A stretch of DNA of 64,000 bases from Trema orientale (lineage: Eukaryota > Streptophyta > Magnoliopsida > Rosales > Cannabaceae), in the NCBI GenBank assembly GCA_002914845.1, contig JXTC01000271.1:77351-141350 (forward strand), given 5' to 3'. Below are positions 36,600 to 51,733 of this stretch, piece after piece. Under the pieces are notes generated by a model, which did no database searches, had not been told where the DNA came from, and was given only the letters and a program-made list of their open reading frames with translations. The stretch's first letter is position 1. Each line of letters begins with the position of its first letter. The position numbers were made by a program, and so were the translations under genes.

Positions 36600-36890
36600 C
36601 CGTTACCATTGCCCGTGGACTTGGGAATCTCGGCCCGGTAAGGCGGTCCAATCTGACTGTCTTTTTAGAGCCCATTCTAGGCTCTTATTATTGTAAATTT
36701 TTTTTAGGGCCTAGAATTGTTGTAAAAAAAAAAAGGCCCGAGCACGGGCTAGCCTGTTTCTGGCCCGTTCTTGGCTCGCCTAGGAGCCCAGCAAGCCAAC
36801 GGGCCAAACCGAGCTTTATTTTTCTTTTTGCAGGCTAGCCCGACCCATCCACCCTTTGAGCCCGTTATGGGCCGGTCCGCCCATTTTGCC
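36600..36890. repeat. GGGCC-rich repeat fragment
   Basis: An unusually GC-rich patch for this region, dense in GGCCCG, GGGCC and GAGCCC words in both orientations (e.g. AGGCCCGAGCACGGGCTAGCC), so it can fold. It resembles the interior of plant hAT-type repeats, but I see no termini or target duplication. Confidence 0.4.
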
Positions 36891-37272
36891 TCCTCTATTT
36901 GACTATCATTAATTAATGTGTTTTATATTTATATATATATATATATATATTGAGATAGAATAATTGAACTCTAGAACTCAACATTAGAAACATGTATAGT
37001 TACCAATTAGACTAAACTTACAACTACCATTAATTAATTTTATTAATTAGCTGATTTTATAAAGAAAAAAAAAGTGAAATACTCCAAGAATCCCTTATAT
37101 ATAATTCTCTTTCTTTTTTTAAATAAATACGAACAATTAGAGTTAATAATAGGGTTTTTTCTTTAATTTTGCTTTTGTATGTACTTTATATTGTCAATTT
37201 GGCTTAGGAGCAACGATTCTTCTGCAAGCGCATAACAACCTAGCTAGTTAGTTGGGATGTGCATGTATAAGT

Positions 37273-37870
37273 TGTTGGAAAAATGATGTTAAACACCATT
37301 ATCACGAACTATTTTGTGGCACAAAATTGAGTAGGACCTTCTTAGTATTTTTGATGGATTATGGTAGATTCTTGATCTACTCGACGAGTACTTTGAATTC
37401 GTATACTCATATACTCAAAATGGATTTTGGGTGAATGAAAAATAGTAATTATGAAAAACAAATTGTCCCACATTGCTTAAGAATTAAAAATTTTGATTTT
37501 TGGAGCCTATATAAGGAAGCTTAAGTTCTTCAAATTATTTACACCTTGAGAAGTCTTCTCTTTACTTCTCTAAATTCTCTCTCTCTTCTAATTCTAGTTT
37601 TGAGTTCTTTGTTCAAGAATTCTAGATCTAGTTCTAGTTTTTCATTTTTGGAGTTCTTGGATAGAGTTCTAGTAGTATTCAGTTCGTCCGAAGTAGAAGT
37701 TTGGTACTTAGCTTGCTACTCCAGAAGAGACAGACGCTTAGCGACCTCAAGCACTACGGGAAAAGGCGAATCTGTTTTAAGGAAACCTCGATTCTACTGC
37801 TGCGGTTTGAATTTCTTCTCTTATATAAGCAGAAATATAAATAACAATATCCAGAATCTCAAGTAATAAA
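37273..37870 (+). mobile_element. Possible solo LTR or LTR fragment
   Basis: TGTTGGAAAAATG starts the segment. It then has TTGTCCCACATTGCTTAAG, a TATA box (CTATATAAGG at about 37508) and a CT-rich leader. This arrangement is common in plant LTRs. No CA end with a matching target duplication and no primer binding site could be fixed, so the right border is a guess. Confidence 0.35.
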
Positions 37871-38045
37871 TTTGATATATAACCTCATAATCCATGACAA
37901 TATTTTAATATACCAACACCAAAAATTAATGTACCAAAATATAGAAAAAAAAATAAAAACATTTGTTTCATAAGAAAATAAACTACAAACTCAGTACAAA
38001 AAGAAACTAACGATCCTTATAGCATTTCATTTTTTTGGAATTGAA

Positions 38046-38160
38046 TTTCTGTAAGTTTTTTGATTGTGACCCAATTGTTTGCATCGCCATACTTCACTTA
38101 CTTCTTCTTCTTAATCTCACTAGCTGAAAGTCTCTTTTTCTTTTTTGGCTTGCCAACACT
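38046..38160 (-). pseudogene. Relic of MULE-type transposase C-terminus (zinc knuckle)
   Basis: On the minus strand a basic stretch GKPKKKKRLSASEIKKKK (38100-38160) is followed by a stop. Then comes a CX2CX4HX4C knuckle that is visible only across a one-base shift, with the first Cys codon TAT and the last Cys codon changed. A Lys-rich tail followed by a CCHC knuckle is the usual end of MuDR-like transposases. The rest of the transposase is not recognisable in the surrounding AT-rich DNA. Confidence 0.45.
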
Positions 38161-38794
38161 GCTTTCTCAATATTAGGTAGGAGAATAACTTATTCTTTAA
38201 CGAAATCTAGCTCATCCTAATCTGCTTGGATTCCAAGTGAGTAGACAATCCTATTATAAGCAAGATCAAAAGTTGACTTCTTAAAAAAGTGAGATACGTG
38301 GCTATAGTAACTTAAGTTGGACCTACTAACTATAGCACATACGTAAGGATATGAATCACATAAACCACATGACAAGAACATAAGCATATGAACTACATAA
38401 ACACATAACAGGAAAACCATATACCCAAGCAAACATTATATATACCAAAGCAAAAAATATATGAACTTGACAAGAGAATACTTGACATCTTCATCAACAA
38501 AAAACAAAATAACATTAATATTATATACCGCCCAAAAAAATATATATACCACAATAAAAATCATATAGACTACGAATAGCAATATATAAATCAAACAAGA
38601 GAATATTAAACATCTATATCAATAATAATCATATAACAGAAGTACAATATACCATGAAAAAAATTATATATACCAAGACAAGAAATATATGAACCAAACA
38701 AATAATACTGAATATCTTCATCAACTAAAAATCAGAGAACAGTAAGTCCATATACCACATCAAAAGTCATATATACCACAATAAAAATAATACA

Positions 38795-38946
38795 TACCAC
38801 GACAAAAAATTGATGAACTATTATTAATTACAAAAAATCATTCCAAAATACATATGAAAATACAAATAGATACCACGATAAAAAATTGATGAACTATTAC
38901 TAATTACAAAAAATCATTCCAAAACACATACGAAAACACAAATAGA
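38795..38946. repeat. 76-bp tandem duplication
   Basis: TACCACGACAAAAAATTGAT and the following bases (38795-38870) are repeated at 38871-38946 with about six differences. Confidence 0.75.
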
Positions 38947-41011
38947 TACTCAAACCTAACAAAAAACTAGATTATAAAAAATAAAAAACTAATAATAATT
39001 TCAACACAAATCAATAGTAAAATTCAAAATCCCAAAAAGCAACACATGATAGAATCAACACAAAACATAGATACAATTCTTAAAAAAACAAAAAAACAAA
39101 AAAACAAAACTCAAAATTAACAAAACAACACATACCTAAATAAGATCAAAATCATCCGATGGTAGAAAGCAATACGAAATTTCGCCAGATAATACGACCG
39201 GTATCGGAGAAGAAGGAGAACCAAACAATGTCGGAGGACTATATGATTTTGCCCGAAAATTCAAGAACAATGATAAAGATTCACGAACAAGCTTCTGCAA
39301 AAGTCTATGGCTGATCAAGAAAAAAAAAATTAAAACAGAGAGAGAGAAGAACGACAAATAGAAAGAGAAAGGGGAAAGAGAGAGAAACAGAAAAAACTAA
39401 ACAATTTAAATGAAGGCAAAATCAGAAACACCAAAATACATCAGCTGATGAGTTTTTAAAAATAGACATAAAACTATAAATTTTAAATAGTGGACATATT
39501 ATATATTTAAACAAGTTTAAAAATATAAACATATACCACATTATCTGAAAAAGAAGAAATTGGATTTAAATAATTCAAAACCCAACAACTCTCTAAAGAA
39601 TGACTTGTTTACTTTATGTTGGACGGAATAGCGGACGTTGTGTTGGTTTTAAATGAGAACACACGACATAAGTTTATCATTAAAGTACAAATATTGAAGA
39701 CAACACGATTAATTCTATGTTGTTCTCTCGAAAATGACGACTACTTTTGTTGTAGCTTTTTGTGCTAGACATGGAAACGTCATGTCGTTTTCTGAACAAC
39801 AAAAATACATTTCATTTTTTTCCGAAGTCTTAACGAGAAAATTATCGATTTGAAATACAAAGGCCTTGTAGCTTTTATTAGAATTAGATTTAGTCGATCT
39901 TGCATGTATTTTTTTCCCCCTAACATTCGTTGTTTATATTGTATTATCTTTTCTGTCGTTTTCCTTTAAAGAGTTGGAGATGTGAGATGCCGTTTTTCAC
40001 TTAAAATTGGAACGACATATCGTTCAATAGGAAGAACTTCATAGGAGAAAAGAACACAAGTTTTACTTTGCCTTTCACCAATCTCCATTTTTAACCTAAT
40101 CAGCCTGGTTATGATGTACTTTTTTTTTATTAATGATATATAGTTTCTTAAAAGAACTAAACTAAATCTGCCACTGCCTGCTTCTCTCTCTCTCTCTCTG
40201 GAAATTTTAATAGAGATCGATCCTTCTCATATTTACAGAAGAAGACGTGAATATACAATATAAAAGAAAAAAAAACAAAAAAAAAAGAAAGGAAAGAAAT
40301 CCCTGAAAGAGAAAAAAATAAATGAATAAATCGATTAGTTTTGGAAATATTGAGAAACCAAGTTATTTTCCGCGGAAGTTTACTTGATACATGAGCATTA
40401 TGCCGAGGCGCATGTATATACTCTAATGCACGTTTCCACTTGCATAAGAAAAAGGCCATGTCTCTTCAGTCGTACGTAATCTCGAGGTGTCTGTCAATCG
40501 ATTTCAATATTTCATACAAGCTAAGCAGTAGCTAAGGTTGATTCTAAGGTTGATTCAATACATTAATCGATCGAAGAAGATATATCGATGGTATCATTAA
40601 TTAATAATTAGATTTTTCCCTTCTGCCAAGTTAATGCATGCGAGCATGCATGCCAATTTGGTGGTTTACGTTGCATGTCGATCTCTCATGCACGCATGGT
40701 TTCACAACATGTAACAAAGAATAATTATAGACAATTAGGATTTCTGATGAAGCAGCGAAAATCGACGTACGTTGGCCGGCGATGTTTTTCCCCTCTCTCT
40801 CTCTTTATCACCGGAGCAGTGAATGAGAATGCTTGAGTAATTGGTTCAAAGTCTGACTTCCATTGGCTTTACACAGCACAAGATTCTTTACCCTCTCTGT
40901 CATCTGTTTTTGGTGTATATATATCTATATATATATATATATATATAGAATCATGCATGATATATTAAGTAACCATATATATAAACTATGCAAATTAAAG
41001 AAGATAATTTT
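38947..41011. other. Intergenic, no gene recognised
   Basis: Contains A-rich blocks, a GAGA tract (39340-39385), a CT microsatellite (40187-40199) and (TA)n at 40917-40947. No coding region is supported. Confidence 0.55.
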
Positions 41012-42443
41012 TTAAATTAATTTAGTCCAAACCTTTCCCAAACTTGCCCTTGTGTAGGGAACAGGTCGGTGATATCCAATAATATTAGAAGTAGTACTAG
41101 AAGTTGGGGGAGATTTTCGACTTGTTTCTTCTCGGCATATCACTTTTCCAATATTGCTTCTACTTCTTGTCATTATGGTGGTACTAGGAGAGGCCGTACG
41201 CCAGCCTCCATTCAATACGCTTGGGAGGCTTGCTTCCTTAATTTATTGTATATGTTTGCACCACAATTAAGCACATAATTAGATAATATTTTGAAGGTTT
41301 AATTTATAAGTGTACAATAAGGAAGAAATAATAAGCTATACAATGAAAATGATGGTTATGTTGGTTAGATATATTTTGAAACAAATTATATTCTTAATAA
41401 ACCATGTGAAGAAAGACGAAAGGAAATATATTTACTGAATTTTGGATTTAATTAGTAATAGTTTGTCTGAAAGTTGCTTCTTCTTCTTTTTCCTTTTTTT
41501 TTTTTTTTTTTTTTGTGACAGGAAAAAATGAGGCAGCGATTATTGTATTTATATACCAGAAAAAGCACGGTTGCACAGTGTTTGAGAACTTCCAGATTCA
41601 TCCGAACGTCATCAAGGCTTCTGTTAGAGGGAATTATAAAATAAAGTTAATATCAGTTTAATAACAGGGAAAATAGAGAATATTCGTTTCATAATTCCCT
41701 GTATAAAATTATATACATATATATATATATTTATTCATACCTGTGCTTTTGCTGCCCAAGCCCAAAATAAGCAGCCAATGTTGCCATCTAAGTACATAAA
41801 TAAATCAATTGGATTAGATTGTTCTGCTTCGAACAAAATTCATTGTCATCATTTACATAATTCTTAATAATCTCAAAGAAACATAAAACTTCATACGAAA
41901 ATTATAGGTCAATAGTAGTATCCATTTGCGTTCCCCAAAAAAAAAAAAGAGAAAAAAAAAAAAAAAAAAAGGAAGGTAGTATCCATTTACCTTCATATTA
42001 CCAGCTCTTTTACCAAACTTGTCAGTCAAAACTCCTAAAGAATCAATCATACCAACCGGTTCAGGAGCAGGCTTACCTATCTCCGCAAAGGCCTCCTTAA
42101 TCCTTACACAGTCAAATCTTTGTATATTATGTCCTGCCCATATTCTACCATTCAAAACGTCGAATATCTTATCGGCTACTTCTTCAAACGAGGGTGCTTC
42201 TGCTACCCTTTCACGAGTAATCCCATCACACCGAGAAGACTTCAACGACACGGCAGATAAATCTCCCGGCCTTATAAGAGTACTAAAGCTCTCTAACTCG
42301 ACGAGCTTCCGAGGGCAAACCACAATTGCGCCGAATTCTAGTACCCAGAACCGTTGCCCTGCTCTTTTGGGTACTGTCGTTTCCAAGTCAAAGAACACAA
42401 TATTCTCTGACATGCCTTCTCTGTATGGAGTAGAAGCCTCCAT
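41012..42443 (-). CDS. NEN4: NEN4-like DEDDh exonuclease
   Basis: Four exons on the minus strand: 42443-41991, 41787-41741, 41620-41557, 41236-41012, all GT-AG with matching phases, giving 262 residues. The exonuclease domain has motif I FFDLETTVP (Asp and Glu), motif II GHNIQRFDC (Asp) and motif III HRSLDDVRMN (His and Asp), the full DEDDh set. Other family landmarks are LVCPRK-like VVCPRKLVELESFSTL, RIWAGHN and MATLAAYFGLG. The short Ser/Thr-rich tail fits the short NEN4 type rather than the longer NEN1/NEN2 proteins. In Arabidopsis NEN proteins act under NAC45/86 in sieve-element enucleation, degrading nuclear DNA. The active site is intact. Intron 1 has a long T run in gene orientation (A run near 41939-41971). 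Confidence 0.92.
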
Positions 42444-42500
42444 TTGGTAAAGCTATTGTCGTTTGTTGTAAATTACCTGATTTGGATTCTGGGATTTTGA

Positions 42501-42510
42501 TTATATATAA
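42501..42510 (-). promoter_or_regulatory. Candidate TATA box of NEN4
   Basis: TTATATATAA on the minus strand lies about 58 bases upstream of the NEN4 start codon, which would leave a 5' leader of about 30 bases. The position is plausible but the assignment is inference. Confidence 0.4.
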
Positions 42511-43419
42511 AGGATGAAGATGAGATGAGGGTGGAGATAATAAGAGATTTCTTGTCGTTTGAGATTGATTGACTTGTAGTTCAAGTCAATAGTTTGGAGG
42601 TTGGATGAAGAGGTCCTTAGCTTCTTGAGGATGTCCTATACAAAGCGAATCCAGTTAGACAAGAATATTATATCTAAAAGAACAGTAAGAATTGCTTTTC
42701 CTCTGTTTTGTTAATTGCTTTGCAAACCGAAAACTATTGCTTTTTGAGCAGAAACGCCTTGGAGGGAACCTTTAGGAGAAATTTCAACTTTCTTAACCAT
42801 AAGGAGAATGTGCTGAATATTTTGGAACATTGGAAGCATAGTCTTATTGGTTGGCCTAGCTATTTCCTTGCCTTTTAGGACATCGTGAAATGAGATGGAA
42901 CGTTTGATCAAGCAAAGTTCCCTGTCTAGGAATTGATTCCTTTGCTATGTACAGAAAATCTTCCTTTCATTGAAATAACAAAGGCAAAATGGCAAGTTCA
43001 CAACTGTCTTTACCCTTTGGCCATAAATTCCATAAACATAAACAAGATGGCTCAGTTGTACATATGTGAAAACTTGTAGCTATGCATTTTCTTTGATAAA
43101 TTATTAAGAGGCCCTTATTCTTGGTACAAACTAGAAAGCAACCAAATTATTCAAATAATGTAGCAATGCTATCACAAACATAATGTTCCCAAACGCTGAT
43201 GTATAATCAATCAACAGAACATTGAAATTTATTTTATATGCCACAAGATTGTCAATTTACACGTTGAACCTAAAATAATTGTTACAGATAATTTATTTTA
43301 TTTGCCACCAAGATTGTCATTTTACGAAGTGAATCTAAAATAATTAATTACGAATACAAAGTTTTGGAGTTCAATAAAGTACAACAATAGGAACCTGTTT
43401 CACTTGGTACCTGTCAAGG
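42511..43419. other. Spacer between NEN4 and PAT, with a 65-bp tandem repeat
   Basis: No gene recognised. ATTTATTTTATATGCCACAA onward (43228-43291) is repeated at 43292-43357 with about 80% identity by eye, just downstream of the PAT stop codon. A minus-strand frame at 42711-42911 has no domain I recognise. Confidence 0.55.
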
Positions 43420-47467
<4,048 letters not shown>

Positions 47468-47876
47468 TGTTGGGTATAGTCCCTCCCACGTGGAGGTGGT
47501 TGGGCTCAGGTCAATTAAAAAAAGAATAGAAAGAAAAAAATGGGAAATCCTAGTTTAATGAAAAGCTAGAGTCGGTGATCCTAATATAACTAGGATTATA
47601 TCAGATGAATAAAAATTCTAATCTAATTAGAAAAAGGTGTCGTGAATGTTTTCTAAATCCGTATAGGATCATGATATCCTAGTATATTTGTCTATACTCT
47701 ATATATAGTCAATGGTGAAAACATTTAGGCTTACACAGGAAAAGGTGAGAGTTAGCCACGAGAGAGAGAGAGAGAAAGAGAGGGTGTGTGTTTTTAAATC
47801 CGTATAGGATTATGATATCCTAGTATATTTGTCTATATCTACTCAATGGTGAAAACATTTCAACTTACACAGGAAA

Positions 47877-47909
<33 letters not shown>

Positions 47910-48370
47910 ATTCAACGGGTGTTTTCTTCGAATCTCAACAAATTCTCATTGAGTTGTCAACAATAGTCTCGCCTACATTTATGTTAATTCGGAGTGTTGT
48001 TTCCTCCCTTGTTTTGCTTCTACTTGGTGAGATCCAAACTTTTATTTTGATGTTTTATTATTGTCATCCACTTTTAGAATGAGGATTGTTGGTAATTGTA
48101 AACCTCTAGAATTTCCTAGAGAAGAACTTGGTGTAACCCATTATTTCATAGTGGAAGTTTTTGGCTGGACTAGGTCCCGTGGTTTTTACCTTCGCATTGG
48201 AGGGTTTTCTACGTAAAAATTGGTGTCATGATTTTTCTATGCTTTTCTAAATTATTGCTTGATTGTCACACGCATATTTTGATATCACAAAGAAGGAAAA
48301 AGGGATTAATTAATTCCGTTGTGATATTCAGTGTTCAGAATTAGTTTTTATTTTTGGCTTTTTCCCAACA
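47468..48370 (+). repeat. 5' LTR of copia element 3
   Basis: 903 bp with perfect 7-bp inverted ends TGTTGGG/CCCAACA. It contains an internal tandem duplication with a 141-bp period (47654-47794, 47795-47907). Each half carries TAGGAT.ATGATATCCTAG, TCAATGGTGAAAACATTT and a GA tract (47760-47782, 47880-47907). A TATA-like CTATATATAG is in the first half only. Confidence 0.85.
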
Positions 48371-48372
48371 AA

Positions 48373-48385
48373 TGGTATTAAGAGC
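48373..48385 (+). promoter_or_regulatory. Primer binding site of copia element 3, mutated
   Basis: TGGTATTAAGAGC two bases after the LTR resembles the usual TGGTATCAGAGC complement of initiator tRNA-Met with small changes. Confidence 0.6.
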
Positions 48386-48422
48386 TTATGGTTACATGGG
48401 ATATTTTTCTGGTACTAATTAA

Positions 48423-49755
48423 ATGGAGGAATCAAGCGCGTCTAATATCATGATGAAGCTTATGGCTTCAAATTATTCAATTTGGAAGCCAGGAATGGAG
48501 GATTTGTTGTGTTACCATGATTTGGAAGATACTATCTTGGGTGACAGCCATAAGCCATCAGACATGACTCAAGAGAAGTAGAAAAAGTTGAACAGAAAAG
48601 CTGTTAACAGAATCAGTCAGTGGGTCAATAACAGCGTGTCTAATCATGTTACTTGTGAGACAGATGCTCATGTACTGTGGAAAACGTTACAGGAGATGTA
48701 TAAGAGGAAAACTGCATAGAATAAAGCCATTTTGTTCAGAAAGCTTATGAATCCAAAATACAAGGATGGGTCACTCATTACAGAGCATTTGAATACGTTT
48801 TAGGGTCTACTGAATCAGTTGACTACCATGGAGATGAAATTGGATGATGAAGTATATGCTTCAATTTTGTTGAGTTCTCCACCTAAAAGTTGGGAAACTC
48901 TTTGTCATTTCACTTAGCAATTTTGCTCCTAATGGTATTCTTACCACAAAAATGGTGAAAAAAAGCATGTTAAATGAAGAGAATAGAAGGAGCAAGGGAT
49001 AACTCCACAAGCACAAGCCCTCGTTACGGAAAGGTGGGGAAGAAGCAAAAGTAGAACTTCGAAGAACCATGACAATCGTGATAAGTCACGAGGAAGATCC
49101 AAGTCAAGAAAGGAAATTACTTGTTATCATTGTAATAAGCCACGGCGTAAAAAGTCTGAGTGCAAATTACTTAAAAGAGAGCAAAGTGGTGGAAAGGGTG
49201 ATGAAAAGAAAGAAGGCAATATAATTGTTGCGGCAGCAGGAGATATGTGACACAGTTAACCTCACATGTCATGGTGACACAGTTAACCTCACATGTCAGG
49301 ATTCTCATTGGGTAGTTGATTCTGGTGCTTCGGACCCCGTTACTCCCTATGGTGAATACTTCTCATCTTACAGAACAGGCCAATTTGGTTATGTGAAGAT
49401 AGGGAATGATGCAGAGTGCAAACTTGTCAGCATGGGAGATGTTAGCTTAAACACTCATACTGGGTGTAAGTTGATTTTGAAAAACGTCAGATGCATTCCT
49501 GAAATCCGCCTTAATTTTATTTCCACCAGTGTACTGGATGATGAAGGCTATCATAGCTATTTTAGTGAGGGAAATGGAAGCTCACTAAAGAGTCCCTAGT
49601 GGTAGCAAGGACAGAGAAATACAACTCTCTTTACAAGATAAGAGGACGCTATTAATAAATAACACTTCTACCAAACTTTGGTATAAACAACTTGGTCACT
49701 TAAGTGAGAATGGGATGCGAATTCTATCCAAGAAATATGTCATACATAGCTTATA
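48423..49755 (+). pseudogene. copia gag-protease and start of integrase, broken
   Basis: ATG at 48423 opens gag (MEESSASN, SIWKPGMEDLL). Stops cut it, for example in MTQEK*KK near 48580, then near 48718 and 48801, and a frame change follows. The zinc knuckle at 49122-49163 reads CYHCNKPRRKKSEC, with the zinc His replaced by Arg. The protease motif WVVDSGASDPVT (in ORF 49225-49599) keeps DSGA. A 25-bp segment just before it is duplicated with a 27-bp offset (49247-49271, 49274-49298), repeating DTVNLTC. The pre-integrase motif (LWYKQLGHLSENGM) ends at the deletion point. Confidence 0.85.
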
Positions 49756-49832
49756 CAAAAAAAATAATAATAATAAAAAATAAAAAAATAAAAAATAATA
49801 ATTGTGTGAGCTATTGGGCTTCGTGTGCGCAA

Positions 49833-50298
49833 AATTCAACGGGTGTTTTCTTCCGATCTCAACAAATTCTCGGCGGTTGTCAACAATAGTTTGTGCTACG
49901 TTCATATCAGTTTGGAGTGTTGTTTCCTCTCTTGTTTTGCTTCTACTTGGTGAGATCCAAACTTTTAGTTTGATATTTTATTATTGTTATCCACTTTTAG
50001 AGTGAGGATTATTGGTAATTGTAAACCTATAGAATTTCCTAGAGAAGAACTTGGTGTAACCCATTACTTCATAGTGGGAGTTTTTCACCGGACTAAGTCC
50101 CGTGGTTTTTACCTTCATATTGGAGGGTTTTCCACGTAAAAATTGGTATCTTGACTTTTCTATGCTTTTATAAACTATTGCCTAATTGTCACATGCATAT
50201 TTGATTGCACAAAGAAGGAAAAAGGGTTTAATTAATTCTGTTGTGATATTCTGTGTTCATAATTAGTTTTTGTTCTTGTTTTTGGCTTTTTCCCAACA
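49833..50298 (+). repeat. Truncated 3' LTR of copia element 3
   Basis: Aligns with the last part of 47468-48370 from ATTCAACGGGTGTTTTCTTC to CCCAACA, with scattered differences. It lacks the U3 half and so the promoter region. Confidence 0.88.
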
Positions 50299-50573
50299 AG
50301 ATTGTATATGTATAAATAGTTTTTAGAGCAACGGTACATATATATAATTGACGTAGACATAGAATACAATATATTACGAAATTATATTATTATTATTATT
50401 TAGGATTATTTAGATTTATTATTGGATGTTATTTAATTTCAAATAACTAGATTATGTTTCCTATTTTTATTACATTTTTGTTTTCATTTTTGTTTTCATT
50501 CAGTCTCCTAATTGTGTTTAATTGCCTATGTAAATAGACTTAGTTATGTAATTATTTTTCAAATTAAAATAAA

Positions 50574-50726
50574 GGGGATGGCTACGGTAGGGGCGCCCTA
50601 CGTAGGGTCATGCTTTAATTATCGTTGGATGGGAATCTGTGGAAAATAACGGGAATCTGTAGAGAATCTATTTATATACAAATTCTCATCCAACTATGAA
50701 TAGACAGGACCCTACGTAGGGGGCCC
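50574..50726. mobile_element. Mutator-type MITE, copy B, 9-bp target duplication
   Basis: TAAAATAAA flanks both ends exactly (50565-50573 and 50727-50735). It shares GGATGGCTACGGTAGGGG, CCTACGTAGGGTCAT, CGTTGGATGGGAATCTGT and ACGGGAATCTGTAGAGAATC with copy A at 22875-23046. It is 153 bp, shorter because the terminal GC blocks are trimmed. Confidence 0.82.
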
Positions 50727-50783
50727 TAAAATAAATTAATAAATGATTATTGAGCTTTCTTATTTTATGTTCTCTTCCTGTCT

Positions 50784-50873
50784 GAGTTCTTATCTTGATT
50801 TTATATTATTCTCCTACCAATTTAAATAGAGTTCTTATCTTGATTTTATATTATTCTCCTACCAATGTATCTA
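50784..50873. repeat. 45-bp tandem duplication
   Basis: GAGTTCTTATCTTGATTTTA and the following bases occur at 50784-50828 and again at 50829-50873, near-identical. Confidence 0.8.
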
Positions 50874-51099
50874 TTTAAATCTCACTAATTCTCTCCTTTC
50901 ATTCTATTATGTTATCTTAATCTATCTAATTTATTATCTATCTTGTTATCAATTCCTTGTTATTCTACGTATTCTCTCTATTTTTCTGTCTTTTCTCGAC
51001 GTATCCCACGTCAATAATATAATACTATATATAATAGACACACATAAATAAATAAATATAGCTATAATTGTAGAACCATAGAAAGAATAATATGTGATG

Positions 51100-51185
51100 T
51101 GAGAGAGGTGAGAGAAAGGGAGATCGAAGACAGAGAGGGAGGAAGAAGAAGAGGGCTGAGAGAAAGGGAGAGAGACAGAGACATA

Positions 51186-51219
<34 letters not shown>

Positions 51220-51464
51220 GCGCCAGAGAGGACTGTCAGAGGGGGTGAGTACCAAAAAAAAAAAAAAAGCAGTGGCGGTCCCAAGTTTGAAATCCACGAA
51301 TTCCTTATAAATTTTCCATCATATTTTCTTTGTCTCACTTTTTTTTTAAAATATATTTTTGGGTTACCAAACAAGAGAAAATAAAATATCTCCACTATTT
51401 TTCAGGTTCCAAACAAAGCCTTAATAGTAGAAATTAGCAAGAATGGAAATAGAGAGGTGAAGGA

Positions 51465-51495
<31 letters not shown>
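51100..51495. repeat. Purine microsatellites (GA)n and (GAAA)n
   Basis: GA-rich tract 51100-51250 with a pure (GA) run at about 51199-51220, and a (GAAA) run at about 51462-51495. Confidence 0.8.
51366..51420. mobile_element. Tourist-like MITE right-end fragment
   Basis: CCAAACAAGAGAAAATAAAA, then CAGGTTCCAAACAAAGCC directly before TTA (51421-51423), matches the complement of the left end of the MITE at 14644-14937. The opposite end is not found, so the copy is truncated. Confidence 0.6.
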
Positions 51496-51733
51496 TTACT
51501 TGAGAGGAAGAGCAGAAAGCCGCTGATAAGGGAAAGATAAAGATCCGAAGCAGGGGTTGTCATGTCCCGAATCGGCTCCGAGAGATCGGCTTCCGAAACC
51601 CGAACAAGCGACAATTGAGGAGCAACTCTGAATCGCATTGGCCATTGGAATATGGCGGTGGCGGCTTTCCAATTCAATCGATTCGGGTTTTTGGTTTGGT
51701 TAGGTGGGTGTGGGTGTAGGGTTCGAACTGGGT

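Larger units (their letters stand above)
47468..50298 (+). mobile_element. Internally deleted copia element
   Basis: The 5' LTR 47468-48370 (TGTTGGG...CCCAACA), primer binding site, gag, zinc knuckle, protease and the start of integrase are followed at about 49755 by an A/TAA-rich filler, and then by only the last 466 bp of a 3' LTR (49833-50298). All of RT, RNase H, the polypurine tract and the U3 of the 3' LTR are missing. Flanking pentamers AAATT (left) and AGATT (right) differ by one base, compatible with an old target duplication. The element lies about 1 kb upstream of the first recognised PAT exon. Confidence 0.9.

Noticed and set aside
37752..37764. CACTACGGGAAAA, resembling a CACTA transposon end
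   Set aside because: A single short match with no inverted partner, no sub-terminal repeats and no 3-bp duplication.
42019..42450. 143-residue + strand open frame
   Set aside because: Antisense shadow of NEN4 exon 1, whose minus-strand frame has all exonuclease motifs.
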